Assembly: GCA_947624875.1 (NCBI GenBank)
Contig: CANQMA010000002.1
Span: forward strand, 1-64,000
Direction: 5' to 3'
Length of the DNA stretch: 64,000 nucleotides
DNA from: an uncultured Lachnospiraceae bacterium
GTDB lineage: Bacteria > Bacillota > Clostridia > Lachnospirales > Lachnospiraceae
Positions 1 to 8,929 of the stretch are shown here, in pieces. The notes below the pieces were generated by a model, which had not been told where the DNA came from, searched no databases, and saw only the letters and a list, made by a program, of their open reading frames with translations. The translations under genes were made by a program, and so were the position numbers. Positions within the stretch are counted from its first letter, which is position 1, and every line of letters starts with the position of its first letter.

Positions 1-91
1 AGAATATTTTACGTTGTACCTTCTTTTTATTTGACTGAAGATGGGGGGAGCAGAAGCGTAGAAAGTTACGATTTACAACAAATTAGCAACC

Positions 92-1618
92 TTGAAGTGT
101 GGCTGGAATGTAAATGTTAGTTGGAACTACTTGACATCCCTGGATGTGAGTCAGAATACAGAATTAACATGGTTGGATTGCAGTTATAACGAACTGACAG
201 CCCTGAATGTCAGTCAAAATACAGAATTAACAGACTTGTCTTGCGGTAGTAACCAACTAACCACTCTGGATGTGAGTCAAAATACAAAATTAACATACTT
301 GTATTGCAGTGATAACGAACTGACAGCCCTGAATGTCAGTCAAAATACAGAATTAACACACTTGTCTTGCGGTAGTAACCAACTAACCACCCTAGATGTG
401 AGGGGGAATACAAAATTAACAACCCTGTATTGCTATTGGAATACACTAACAGCCTTGGATGTGAGTCAGAATACAAAACTAACAACCTTGGATTGCAGAG
501 GTAATCAGCTGACAACTTTGGATGTCAGCAAGAATACAGAACTAACAGACTTGTCTTGTGGTAGTAACCAACTAACCACCCTGGATGTGAGTCAAAATAC
601 AGAATTAACATACTTGGAGTGCAGTAATAACGGACTGACAGCCCTGAATGTCAGTCAAAATACAGAATTAACACGGTTGGATTGCAGTTATAACAGTTTG
701 ACAGTCCTGGATGTGAATCAAAATAAAGGATTAAAATACTTGGATTGCAGTAGCAATCAACTGACAAATCTGAATGTGAATGGAAATGAAGGATTAACAG
801 ATTTGGCTTGTGATAGTAATAAACTGACTACTTTAGATGTGAGTGGAAATACAGAATTAACATGGTTGTCTTGTGGTAGTAATGAACTGAAAACTTTGGA
901 TGTCAGCAAGAATACAGAATTAATATACCTATATTGTGATAGAGACAGCTTGGCAGAATTGGATGTGAGTCAGAATAAAGGATTAACATTATTGCAGTGC
1001 AATGAAAACAGCCTGACGAAATTGGATGTGAGTCAGAATGAAGGATTAATATACTTGGATTGTAGTAATAACAGTCTGGCAGAAATGAATTTAAGTCAGA
1101 ATACAGAATTAAAATACCTGTATTGCTATGGAAACAGCCTCACGGAATTGGATTTAAGCGGGAATACAGGATTAGCAGACTTGGATTGTAGTAATAATCA
1201 ACTGATAGCCCTGGATGTGAGTGGGAACATGGAATTGACAGACTTGGATTGCAGTGGTAACCAACTGACAACTCTGGATGTAAGCCAGAATACAAAATTA
1301 ACATCTTTGTGGTGTGGTATTAACCAACTTACCACTCTGGATGTGACTGGGAATACAGAATTAACAAACTTAGATTGCGGTGGTAACCAATTGACAGCCC
1401 TGGATGTAAGCAAGAATACAGAATTAACATACTTGTCTTGCTATGGAAACAGCCTGACAGAACTGGATGTGAGTCAGAATACAGAATTAACAACCTTGGA
1501 TTGCAACTGGAACCAACTGACAACTCTGGATTTAAGCCGGAATACACAATTAACAGGATTATATTGTGATGAAACCGTAAACGTTATAGGGTATGAAGGA
1601 AACAGATATTACGAATAA
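92..1618 (+). CDS. Leucine-rich-repeat protein, N-terminus atypical or missing
   Basis: The 508-residue product consists almost entirely of about two dozen 21-residue leucine-rich repeats of the form L-T-x-L-D-V-S-Q-N-T-x-L-T-x-L-x-C-x-x-N-x, with a cysteine in nearly every unit. Such repeats build a curved solenoid and usually serve protein or ligand binding on secreted Firmicutes proteins. The reading frame opens at a TTG (92) straight inside the first repeat; there is no signal peptide, cap domain or obvious ribosome site, and an in-frame TAG lies at 59. Secreted relatives normally have a signal peptide and a leader domain. The gene may therefore be 5'-truncated or frameshifted, or its true beginning may lie in another frame at the window edge. 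The C-terminus ends in a short non-repeat tail and is followed by a terminator. LRR identity is secure; start and intactness are not. Confidence 0.8.
   Translation: MKCGWNVNVSWNYLTSLDVSQNTELTWLDCSYNELTALNVSQNTELTDLSCGSNQLTTLDVSQNTKLTYLYCSDNELTALNVSQNTELTHLSCGSNQLTTLDVRGNTKLTTLYCYWNTLTALDVSQNTKLTTLDCRGNQLTTLDVSKNTELTDLSCGSNQLTTLDVSQNTELTYLECSNNGLTALNVSQNTELTRLDCSYNSLTVLDVNQNKGLKYLDCSSNQLTNLNVNGNEGLTDLACDSNKLTTLDVSGNTELTWLSCGSNELKTLDVSKNTELIYLYCDRDSLAELDVSQNKGLTLLQCNENSLTKLDVSQNEGLIYLDCSNNSLAEMNLSQNTELKYLYCYGNSLTELDLSGNTGLADLDCSNNQLIALDVSGNMELTDLDCSGNQLTTLDVSQNTKLTSLWCGINQLTTLDVTGNTELTNLDCGGNQLTALDVSKNTELTYLSCYGNSLTELDVSQNTELTTLDCNWNQLTTLDLSRNTQLTGLYCDETVNVIGYEGNRYYE
100..1560 (+). repeat. Tandem 63-bp repeats coding for LRR units
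   Basis: The LRR gene is a head-to-tail array of 63-bp units, many nearly identical at DNA level (recurring words such as agtcaaaatacagaattaac and ctggatgtgagtca). The units are in frame, so copy-number change by recombination would add or remove whole 21-residue repeats without a frameshift. Confidence 0.85.
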
Positions 1619-1636
1619 GCATATAAAAGCATAGAG

Positions 1637-1681
1637 AAAAGGTCTTCTATATATGATGTAAATATACAGGAGGCCTTTTTC
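1637..1681 (+). terminator. Rho-independent terminator after the LRR gene
   Basis: aaaggtcttct (1638-1648) pairs with aggaggccttt (1668-1678), with two G-U pairs and a 19-base loop, and runs into a T tract. It lies about 20 bases after the LRR stop codon. The remaining 1682-1817 stretch holds only a short unconvincing ORF. Confidence 0.7.
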
Positions 1682-1817
1682 TAAAAAAGGTAGAGAGTTC
1701 TATGAAGGAAAAAAATATGAGATGAAAGAAATTTTATCTGCAAAATCAATTGACAACATATATAAAGAAATAATTGAAGAAAACAATTTGGCCAAAATAT
1801 GCGCGGAGGATAGAAAG

Positions 1818-2930
1818 TTAGACTGGGGACGGAATCTTTCCGTTCATAAATTTCAGAACCTTTTGCTTAGTCTCTTTATCTTTGATAATTGCAGGCTGCC
1901 AGTTGTTGGTTTCCCCGGTATATACATAGCAAGGAAGGATGTTCCCTTTTTCTGCGGATAAATTCCCCTGAACATCAATTGTCAGAGTATGCTGATAAAT
2001 GATGGTACGATTTTCCGGATGCCGGTTCCCGCCAAAAATGAAATTTCCGATAGAATAAATAATGGTTTTCCCATGGTAAATTTCTCTTGGCTGTAAAACG
2101 TGCGGGTGATCCCCGATAATCAAATCAACCCCGGCATCAATCAAGGCGTGGCATGCATTGACTTTCCAAGATTCTGCAGTGTGCACTGCTTCCTCTCCGC
2201 CATGAAAATATAAAATCTGATAATCACTTTTCTTCTCAGCCTTTTTCAGATACTTTTGAATCGCATCCACAACCCCATCATGATACATGGAAACGCAGAT
2301 GATGGCGATGCGGTAGCCGTTTTTCTCATAATAAACAATTTTTCCTTCTTCACCCCACAGCACATGAGCGGCATCGAGCGCTTTTCGTGTATCTTCATGT
2401 CCCTGAAGACCATAGTCGTTAATGTGGTTATTGTCGATAGAAACCATATCAATGCCGCCAACTGATAAAATCTGGGCATTTTTCGCTTTGGTCTTAAACC
2501 AATAGGCTTCAATATTGGGGTTACTGTATTGTCCTTTATCGGACATTGTAAGATTTTTGCTGTCGGAGTAAACATTTTCACAGTCTGCAATCGTAAAGTC
2601 GTCGTTTAAAAACAGAGATTGAACTTTTGACAAAAAGTAGGACGGCTTTTTTTCCGCTGCTACTTCCTCAAAGCAATGATCATAAGACGTGCGCGCGTCA
2701 GTGGCGCACAGACAGTCTCCGACAAAACTCAGTTGAATCTGAAAGGTCGACGGCGTCGTGGTTTCCGGCGGACGAGTCTCTGTCTGTTCTGATTTTACGA
2801 GAGCCCGGCTCGTTGCTGGTTTTGTGTTTTCTGAAATGGTGCCTACGATTTCTTCCTGAAGACTGCAACAGATCAAAATAATAATGCAGCTCAACAAGAT
2901 TGGCGTGGCAATCAAAAGTACTTTTTTCAT
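1818..2930 (-). CDS. CapA-family metallophosphatase-like protein
   Basis: A 370-residue protein with an N-terminal membrane anchor (residues about 3-24), a Thr/Pro-rich linker, then a CapA/PgsA-type domain (PF09587). Family motifs are visible: SFVGDCL at the domain start, DNNHINDYG, FHGGEE, IGDHPHVLQ and YSIGNFIFG. These include the Asp, Asn and His residues of the calcineurin-like metal site. CapA proteins are named for poly-gamma-glutamate capsule formation, but many act on other envelope polymers, so the substrate is unknown. I place the start at ATG 2930, preceded by gagg at good spacing, rather than at GTG 2942, which lies inside the ribosome site. The gene lies 18-30 bases behind the acyltransferase, so the two are likely co-transcribed and may decorate the same polymer. 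Confidence 0.88.
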   Translation of the reverse strand: MKKVLLIATPILLSCIIILICCSLQEEIVGTISENTKPATSRALVKSEQTETRPPETTTPSTFQIQLSFVGDCLCATDARTSYDHCFEEVAAEKKPSYFLSKVQSLFLNDDFTIADCENVYSDSKNLTMSDKGQYSNPNIEAYWFKTKAKNAQILSVGGIDMVSIDNNHINDYGLQGHEDTRKALDAAHVLWGEEGKIVYYEKNGYRIAIICVSMYHDGVVDAIQKYLKKAEKKSDYQILYFHGGEEAVHTAESWKVNACHALIDAGVDLIIGDHPHVLQPREIYHGKTIIYSIGNFIFGGNRHPENRTIIYQHTLTIDVQGNLSAEKGNILPCYVYTGETNNWQPAIIKDKETKQKVLKFMNGKIPSPV

Positions 2931-2960
2931 GTTTTTCCTCACAAAAATTTACATAAAAAC

Positions 2961-4106
2961 TTAATTGTTAGAATCTGTCGGGAGTTCCTTTTTTTGTTTT
3001 CCAAACAAAGCCCGAATACTGCAATAGCATTTTGATACCATCCAGTCAAAATATTTTACGCAGAGGTTAATTAGAAATGCTGAAACAACGGAGCAGATAA
3101 AAACAAATGGCACAATGATAAAGTAGTATTTCAGTTTATCCTGTATCGGACCGACAAGGCTGTTTAATTTATCGTATGCATATAAATCAAAAACATAAGA
3201 AATCAGATAAACTGTCAGAGACAAATCTGCCAATTTCCATAAGACGGTTTTAATCGCATTAGGCAGATGTTTGGTTGGAATCCGGCTTATCATAAGGAAT
3301 ATAAAAATGGATAAAAGAAAAGCCTCAAACCCGGACCAGGAACTATAAGATTTTGTATCAAACAAGATTCCATATCTTCGATAGTAATTAAATGCACCAA
3401 ATAAAACCGTACATAAAGGAAACAAAATGACCAAAAACTTTGTTTTTATTTTGATATCGTAATCGCAAAGATATGCGCCTAAAAAGAAATAGGTAATCGG
3501 ATAAAGACTTTCCCAACAATCTGGAATGATTTTGGTAGTATTATCGTTGATGGCCGGTGTCTGCCACCATTGCCATGAATCAAAACGCCATATATTTATC
3601 AGTGAGGGCAGTATGGTAAGAAAAATGAGTGTTAAGAGTAAAACCTGTCGCTGCCTTTTGCTTTTCAGATTCTGATAAATCAGATTTAAGAATGGAGTTA
3701 GCAAAAACAGACCAATATATAGTTCGACATACCAGGAATATTCATCCGCTTCGTAACGAAGAATTTTTGTTACAGCTCTTCCCAGATTATAAGATTCATT
3801 CATGTAAAAAATATGAAACAAAATACTGATAATACTGCAGAAGAGATAGATGTAAAGAGTCTTTTTTAGTCCGCTATAATAAGTTTTTGATAATTTTTTG
3901 TTGCGCGTCAGATATCCGGTCAGAATAAAAAACAGCGGGACGCAAATAGAAAAAAGAGTCCGCATTGTGCACATGATAAAAAATTCCGTGCCGTAAATGG
4001 TTTCGGAATAGAAATCAATATTGCGTAAAAAATGGATAGAAACGACAGAGAAAGAAGCAAGAATTCGGATAATATCCAGCGAGGTGTTGCGTTGGTTGAG
4101 ATTCAT
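2961..4106 (-). CDS. Acyltransferase-3 family membrane protein
   Basis: A 381-residue polytopic protein of the Acyltransf_3 family (PF01757; OafA/WecH type). It begins with the typical S-L-D-I-I-R-I-L-A segment and SIHFLRN, where the His is the family's catalytic candidate, and has about ten hydrophobic helices through to residue 360. Members transfer acetyl or other acyl groups to sugars or amino groups of envelope polymers. An AAGGAG ribosome site precedes ATG 4106, and a good minus-strand promoter lies 70-100 bases upstream. It is the first gene of a two-gene unit with the CapA-like protein. The substrate cannot be read from sequence. Confidence 0.9.
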   Translation of the reverse strand: MNLNQRNTSLDIIRILASFSVVSIHFLRNIDFYSETIYGTEFFIMCTMRTLFSICVPLFFILTGYLTRNKKLSKTYYSGLKKTLYIYLFCSIISILFHIFYMNESYNLGRAVTKILRYEADEYSWYVELYIGLFLLTPFLNLIYQNLKSKRQRQVLLLTLIFLTILPSLINIWRFDSWQWWQTPAINDNTTKIIPDCWESLYPITYFFLGAYLCDYDIKIKTKFLVILFPLCTVLFGAFNYYRRYGILFDTKSYSSWSGFEAFLLSIFIFLMISRIPTKHLPNAIKTVLWKLADLSLTVYLISYVFDLYAYDKLNSLVGPIQDKLKYYFIIVPFVFICSVVSAFLINLCVKYFDWMVSKCYCSIRALFGKQKKELPTDSNN

Positions 4107-4178
4107 ATAAACTCCTTCATTCGTATGAAATATTTTTTATATCGAATATTTGTATCAAATACATTTTGTATATCTTAT

Positions 4179-4207
4179 AGAATACACTGAATCCGAATTT
4201 TTTTCAA
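4179..4207 (-). promoter_or_regulatory. Promoter for the acyltransferase-capA unit
   Basis: On the minus strand TTGAAA (4207-4202), a 17-base spacer and TATTCT (4184-4179) form a sigma-A type promoter about 75 bases ahead of ATG 4106. It shares the 272-base intergenic stretch 4107-4378 with the divergent promoter below. Confidence 0.55.
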
Positions 4208-4270
4208 ACAGTTTGTTGACTTTTTCGATGAAAACAGTGTCTGCTTTTTAAATTAATACTGCTGGAGATT

Positions 4271-4299
4271 TTGTCAAATAGAAGAATGTATGATATACT
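4271..4299 (+). promoter_or_regulatory. Promoter for the second acyltransferase
   Basis: TTGTCA, 17-base spacer, TATACT with an upstream TG (TGATATACT, extended -10). It lies 80 bases before ATG 4379. Confidence 0.65.
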
Positions 4300-4378
4300 A
4301 ATGCGGTGAATTTGGGGCAATAGAAAAGGGTCTCGAAATAAAAGACACAACACAATGAAAAAAGGAGATTAAAGATCA

Positions 4379-5401
4379 ATGAGTGAAGAAAGGATATATT
4401 ATTGGGATAATTTGAAATGCCTGCTGATTTTTCTGGTAGTAGTGGGGCATTTTTTAATTCCGGTTTACCATGATAGCGGACGAAGCATTGAAGCCGTATA
4501 TTTCTTTATTTATCTGTTTCATATGCCGGCTTTCATTTTTGTGTCCGGATTTTTTGCAAAAAGTTATCTGAAAAAAGATGTGCCGGTAGTCGGCAAACTG
4601 ATGGGATTTCTGTTATTGTATGTCATCTATAAAATTTTAATCTGGGGCGTGGCAGGAATCTGCACCGGTACTTTCCCAGAGTTTGATCTTTTTGAAGAAA
4701 CGGGAGCTCCATGGTATCTGTTTGCAATGTTTGCATGGTATCTGATGTTGCCATTGATGGCAAAATTTAAAGGGATTATCTGTATTTCAGCGACAATGAT
4801 TCTCGGACTTTATATCGGTCTTGAAGACCGGATTGGGCCATTATTCTGCCTTTCCAAAATCATTATCTTTCTTCCGTTTTTTATGGCGGGGTTCTACTTT
4901 AGTAAAGATACCATACGCAGGCTGACATGCGTTAGAAATAAAATCATTTCGGCGGTAGTGCTGATCGTAATCGCAATCGGCGTCGTAGCCCGTATGGATT
5001 GGATTACATCTGTGGAAGCGTTGCTTTATGCAAATCAGCCTTATAGGATTTTAAGTAAACTGTCTTCCTTAGAGGCGATAGGGGCAAGAGCCTGCTTATA
5101 TTTGATTGCATTTGTGATGATTTTTGCAATCTTATGCCTGATTCCACAGAGAAAACTCTGCATTTCCTATATTGGGAGCAGAACATTATCAATTTTTGTT
5201 TTACACAGACTAATCCGAGATGTTTTCGTTGATTTTGAAGTGTTCGACAGAATCGGAGTGAAAGGAATAAAACTGCTGTTGTTCTGCCTTGCAGTTTCAG
5301 CAGTTGTCACTTGGATTTCTTCCGCAAAAATATTTTACAGAATTTGCAACAGCGTATTCCATATAAATTACAAACCGATTCTGAAGAACGATGAAGAATA
5401 A
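4379..5401 (+). CDS. Acyltransferase-3 family membrane protein
   Basis: A 340-residue integral membrane acyltransferase (Acyltransf_3, PF01757). It starts with Y-Y-W-D-N-L-K-C-L-L-I-F-L-V-V-V-G-H-F; the Asp and the His of VGHF match conserved family positions, and F-H-M-P-A-F-I-F-V-S-G-F-F is the second signature. About ten hydrophobic segments follow. It resembles the fucose 4-O-acetyltransferase-like branch more than the OafA branch, unlike the divergent neighbour. It probably acylates an envelope glycan. The ribosome site is aaaggag and the gene has its own promoter. It ends 8 bases from the convergent GT-C gene. Confidence 0.88.
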   Translation: MSEERIYYWDNLKCLLIFLVVVGHFLIPVYHDSGRSIEAVYFFIYLFHMPAFIFVSGFFAKSYLKKDVPVVGKLMGFLLLYVIYKILIWGVAGICTGTFPEFDLFEETGAPWYLFAMFAWYLMLPLMAKFKGIICISATMILGLYIGLEDRIGPLFCLSKIIIFLPFFMAGFYFSKDTIRRLTCVRNKIISAVVLIVIAIGVVARMDWITSVEALLYANQPYRILSKLSSLEAIGARACLYLIAFVMIFAILCLIPQRKLCISYIGSRTLSIFVLHRLIRDVFVDFEVFDRIGVKGIKLLLFCLAVSAVVTWISSAKIFYRICNSVFHINYKPILKNDEE

Positions 5402-5409
5402 AATCTCCA

Positions 5410-6984
5410 TTACTGCCCTGCGCGCCTGAAAAGCCTTCTTGGCGCACTAATCCGGCGTACGATATTCTGCCAGCCGACGGAGGCCAAAAGCGCATATAAT
5501 GGGACGAAAGCGTAGAGATATCTTGCGCGGGATTCAAACAGCGTTTCAAAAACGGTCAGTCCGATGATTGTAAGCGAGACAATCATGAGCGGCTTTTTCT
5601 GCCGGTTGTTTTTTCCAATCAGGGAAAAGACGGACAGGATTAAAACCGCAAACCAGACAATCTGCTTTATGACCGCAAAGAACCGGTAATATTTTCCATT
5701 AAAATACAAGATGTTTTTGAAAAATGGCGAGGCAGGCGACTTGTCGGGAAAAGTCTGCCGGTAAAAATATCTGCCGCCCTCCTGACTCCAGCCGAAAACG
5801 CCGTTCGCGTAATTTGAGGATGTTTTTGTGAGCGCCAGCCGGGCTGTGCCGGAAAAACCTAATTTTTTCAGCCTTTTTGCAGCCTCCTCCAAATTTGCTT
5901 TGGAGCGCTCCTGAGGCGTGGAAAGACCAGCTGAAAAACGGACATCGTCAGCGCTATACTGCCCCTGTGTTTTTTCATTCAGCCCCTGCATAAAATAGTG
6001 CGTCATTCCAAACGCTGCATTTTTATTCAACTGAAACGGCAGGGCAGAGGTTATATGCAGTACGGAAAAATGAAGAATAATAACAGAAAGAATTGCCGGA
6101 ACAGCGCAGCGCAGCAGCCGGGCAATTTTTTCTTTGTCAAATTTAAAATTGGAAAAAAGAAATTCAACAATCAGAATGGCAATCAGGGGAATTACCGTTT
6201 GGGGTTTCAAGCGATAGCCGATAAACGAAACAGAGGCTATGAGAGACCATTTGAGCGGAAGATATTTTCTGTTTTCCAGCGTTATCCAGAGCCATAAAAT
6301 TAAAATCGGAAAAATCAGGCACATGGCGTCAGAATAAGGAATCATCAGCCATGGCGATGTGCCGGCGAGCAGCAGAAATAAAGTCCACCCAAGCCAAGCC
6401 GTAATCATGTTTCCGGTAATGTGCTGTAAAATTTTAAACAGGAGAATTCCTGAAATGCCTGATAAAACGCATTGCAGAATAATAAGAAGAAAGACGTCGT
6501 TTTGAAGGCTGGTAATACCAATCAGTTTTGCAAATTTAAAAATATGTACGAAAAGGGATTCCAGTAAAAGATTGTTGGGACATCTGGAAAAATAAGAATG
6601 GCTTAAAAGAGATAAATCATTATTTGAAATCCGGTAGGCGTTATCGGTTAGAATCTGAACGTCCCAGCTTGTTAAAAAGTAACTGTTCCAGAAGGTAAAA
6701 AGTTGGAGTAAAAATAGCGTGAGGGGGGGGGTACTGAGCACAATGAAATTACGATTATGCTTCAGTTTGAGATATAAACCGGACGCACCCTGAATACGGC
6801 GCGTATACCATATTGTAACTAAAAAAATCAATGTTGCTGCAATCAATATGCAAACCGGCGCAGAAATTAAAAAATTCTGCGCCAGTACAAAATTACTCAG
6901 TTTATAAAAACAGGTAACAACAATTAGAATGCAGCACATCATAATCGGATAAATCCAATTTAAAATGTTTTGTAAGACTTTCAT
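5410..6984 (-). CDS. GT-C type membrane glycosyltransferase, with C9 tract
   Basis: A 524-residue protein with about eleven hydrophobic helices and a loop after the second helix carrying SWDVQ, the acidic motif expected in GT-C/GT39 enzymes that use polyprenyl-phosphate sugars on the outer membrane face. PYSDAM is a second acidic-loop candidate. The C-terminal part (SRARYLYAFVPLYALLAS) is typical of these enzymes. It is the last gene of the minus-strand operon with a DPM1-like synthase and GtrA, which would provide the lipid-linked donor. Codons for the S-T-P-P-L stretch contain nine consecutive C on the coding strand (G at 6723-6731), a likely slippage site near residue 85. Donor and acceptor sugars are unknown. 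The ribosome site is aaaggag before ATG 6984. Confidence 0.8.
   Translation of the reverse strand: MKVLQNILNWIYPIMMCCILIVVTCFYKLSNFVLAQNFLISAPVCILIAATLIFLVTIWYTRRIQGASGLYLKLKHNRNFIVLSTPPLTLFLLQLFTFWNSYFLTSWDVQILTDNAYRISNNDLSLLSHSYFSRCPNNLLLESLFVHIFKFAKLIGITSLQNDVFLLIILQCVLSGISGILLFKILQHITGNMITAWLGWTLFLLLAGTSPWLMIPYSDAMCLIFPILILWLWITLENRKYLPLKWSLIASVSFIGYRLKPQTVIPLIAILIVEFLFSNFKFDKEKIARLLRCAVPAILSVIILHFSVLHITSALPFQLNKNAAFGMTHYFMQGLNEKTQGQYSADDVRFSAGLSTPQERSKANLEEAAKRLKKLGFSGTARLALTKTSSNYANGVFGWSQEGGRYFYRQTFPDKSPASPFFKNILYFNGKYYRFFAVIKQIVWFAVLILSVFSLIGKNNRQKKPLMIVSLTIIGLTVFETLFESRARYLYAFVPLYALLASVGWQNIVRRISAPRRLFRRAGQ
6723..6731 (-). repeat. C9 homopolymer inside the GT-C coding region
   Basis: Nine G on the plus strand (C9 on the coding strand) inside an open reading frame of an AT-rich genome. 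Gain or loss of one base would shift the frame about 85 codons into the protein. Confidence 0.8.
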
Positions 6985-7015
6985 ATGCTTCTCCTTTGTT
7001 TAAAAAACATTGCTG

Positions 7016-8500
7016 CTATTTTTGAAATGTTCCGCTGTAATTGGTAGCTTTTTCCCAGTTTTCATAAGGGTTCATCTGTTCCCAGTATGTTTTAATAGAA
7101 TTTTGTTCCCGGACATAAAGTTTTAACAGGTCTTGTTTATAAGTTAATTCTTCCGGCGTAATCTGCGGTAATCCGGCAGGGATTTCCCCTTTCTTATAAA
7201 ACTTACCAAAGAACCAGAGTTTATTCCATTTATCCGCCAGACCGGAACAGGTTGAAACAACTGCTTTGTTGACGTATTTATGATGGAAATGTCCGGTTTC
7301 TCCCGTCGGACTATGGCTGACAATCTGATCCCAGTTTTTGTAGTTAATAATCGTGTCAATATCCTCGGCAAGGGCGTCCTGAACATAATTCCAGCGGTCA
7401 ATCTTCCACTTGCCGTCAAATCCTTTATAGAGGTCAGGATAATCTAAAATAATTCCCTTGATTCCCAATTGATTAAGTACATTAAAATATTCCGTTTTAC
7501 GCGTCAGGAAATACTGACTTGTCATACAGACAACAAACCATTTCCCGGTCATCAGATGCGCGCCGCCCCAAAGGGTCTCATCATCAGGATGCGCTACAAT
7601 CATCAGATTGGTACAGTCGTCAATTCCCAGATTTCCAAGCATTGCACGGGAAACAAAGCCTTTTTTTGCCTGAATGTATAATGTTGCAGTTACTTTATAT
7701 TTTTTGTCAGCCGATGCCGCCGTGATACATACGGTTCCCGGACGTGTGGTCTTAACATAACCGGAAGGCGTAATTGAAACGACGTCATCCTGTGTAGAAA
7801 ATGTCATCGGAACATACGGATGATTCACATATTCCAGATGCAGCTGAAGACTGTCGCCATACTCGCAAAAAATAGTTTTTCCTTCCTTAATCCTGATTTC
7901 CGGAACATATTCGGAGCGGATTAAGAGGGATTCTTTTTTACCTGTCTTTGTAGAGCAGGCGGTAATCGTTACCGAACCTTCTTTTTTTACATTGAGACGG
8001 CCCTTTTTATTGACTTTTATAATATCAGGATTGGAACTTTCCCACTTGATCTTTTCGTCCGTGACATGCGGAACTGTGGTGGCTTTTAAGTAATATTTTT
8101 TCCCGATATAATAATGCTCGCTGGTATTTTCGATGTTGATGGATTTTACGCTTTGCAAAACCTTTACTTTGGTTTTTGCCTTGAATTTACTTCCCTTTAT
8201 TTTTGCATAAACCGTGGTTTTTCCTTTTTGGAGTGCGGTCAATACTCCTTTCTTATTGACTTTTGCAATCGCGCGGTTAGAGGAAGAAAAAATAACTTTC
8301 TTTTTTCGAAATTTTTTGGTCACCGAAACTTTTAAAGTCTTTTTCTGTGAAGTATACAGGGTGATATTCTGGCTTTTCTTTTTGAAAGTGATGGTTTTGC
8401 CTGCAGCCTGCGCGTCCAGACTAAAAGACATACAAATCAATAGAATAGAGACGCCAAAAAAAAGTCCTTTCATTAGCAAGTTTTTCATTTGATCTTTCAT
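7016..8500 (-). CDS. Secreted Ig-like (Big_2) and PIG-L deacetylase protein
   Basis: A 494-residue exported protein. Residues 1-32 are a signal peptide ending at AQA. Residues about 34-280 hold three bacterial Ig-like modules of the Big_2 type (I-A-K-V-N-K-K-G-V-L-T-A-L-Q-K-G-K-T is typical). Residues about 300-450 are a PIG-L/LmbE deacetylase (PF02585): MIVAHPDDETLWGG carries the Zn-binding HPDD, and GHFHHKYV provides the downstream histidines. PIG-L enzymes remove acetyl groups from N-acetylglucosaminyl substrates. The export signal and Ig stalk point to an extracytoplasmic glycan substrate. It lies between DUF2304 (57 bases upstream) and the GT-C gene (31 bases downstream) in one operon. 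The domain calls are strong; the substrate is inference. Confidence 0.88.
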   Translation of the reverse strand: MKDQMKNLLMKGLFFGVSILLICMSFSLDAQAAGKTITFKKKSQNITLYTSQKKTLKVSVTKKFRKKKVIFSSSNRAIAKVNKKGVLTALQKGKTTVYAKIKGSKFKAKTKVKVLQSVKSINIENTSEHYYIGKKYYLKATTVPHVTDEKIKWESSNPDIIKVNKKGRLNVKKEGSVTITACSTKTGKKESLLIRSEYVPEIRIKEGKTIFCEYGDSLQLHLEYVNHPYVPMTFSTQDDVVSITPSGYVKTTRPGTVCITAASADKKYKVTATLYIQAKKGFVSRAMLGNLGIDDCTNLMIVAHPDDETLWGGAHLMTGKWFVVCMTSQYFLTRKTEYFNVLNQLGIKGIILDYPDLYKGFDGKWKIDRWNYVQDALAEDIDTIINYKNWDQIVSHSPTGETGHFHHKYVNKAVVSTCSGLADKWNKLWFFGKFYKKGEIPAGLPQITPEELTYKQDLLKLYVREQNSIKTYWEQMNPYENWEKATNYSGTFQK

Positions 8501-8557
8501 TTTTCATCCTTCTTTCTTAAACATATAAGCAGTAATTATTATATACAATTAATTTGA

Positions 8558-8929
8558 TTACATCGTGTGATCCTGCAGTACAATTTTTTCTAATTCACGA
8601 ATTCTTTTTTCATATAAAGCACATTTTTGGGTTAATTTCCTGTTTCTGTCATTTAATTTTGAAACGATGGACGTGATAGAAATACAAATAATAATCAAAA
8701 ATAAAAGCAGGAGGGCAAAAATACCGTTTGTCCACTCAACAATACCGATATGTCTCAACGGAACGGCAATAATGCTCGGGAAAATAACGACAAGCACCAT
8801 TACAATACCGGTAAAGAGCCATAGCAATGTATATTTTAGCGCAAGACTGTTCTTTTTTAACATGACAAATAAAAATATAAAATAAAGAACCAGTGCAAAC
8901 AACAAAGAAAATCTTAAATATTCATTCAT
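8558..8929 (-). CDS. DUF2304 membrane protein
   Basis: A 123-residue protein with three hydrophobic helices (about 5-25, 32-55, 68-90) and a charged, probably coiled C-terminal tail (KLNDRNRKLTQK...ELEKI). This is the layout of DUF2304 (PF10066), which very often sits next to DPM1-like glycosyltransferases, as here. It presumably anchors or assists the synthase. Its ATG overlaps the stop of the GT2 gene (TAATG), which suggests translational coupling. Confidence 0.8.
   Translation of the reverse strand: MNEYLRFSLLFALVLYFIFLFVMLKKNSLALKYTLLWLFTGIVMVLVVIFPSIIAVPLRHIGIVEWTNGIFALLLLFLIIICISITSIVSKLNDRNRKLTQKCALYEKRIRELEKIVLQDHTM

Noticed and set aside
43-48. G6 run near the LRR start as a frameshift switch
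   Set aside because: Shifting by one or two bases at this run leads to stops (59 and 84) and does not connect the upstream frame to the LRR frame.
1198-1547. Two minus-strand ORFs of 71 and 72 aa inside the LRR gene
   Set aside because: They are antisense readings of the 63-bp repeats, with no ribosome site and no independent coding signal.
92-1560. CRISPR array suggested by regular 63-bp repeats
   Set aside because: Repeats are contiguous, in frame and encode LRR units; there are no unique spacers and no cas genes.
1722-1961. 79-aa plus-strand ORF MKEILSAKS...
   Set aside because: Its second half is antisense to the CapA-like gene. The first 32 codons might be a remnant of a lost gene, but there is no homology I can name and no clear promoter.
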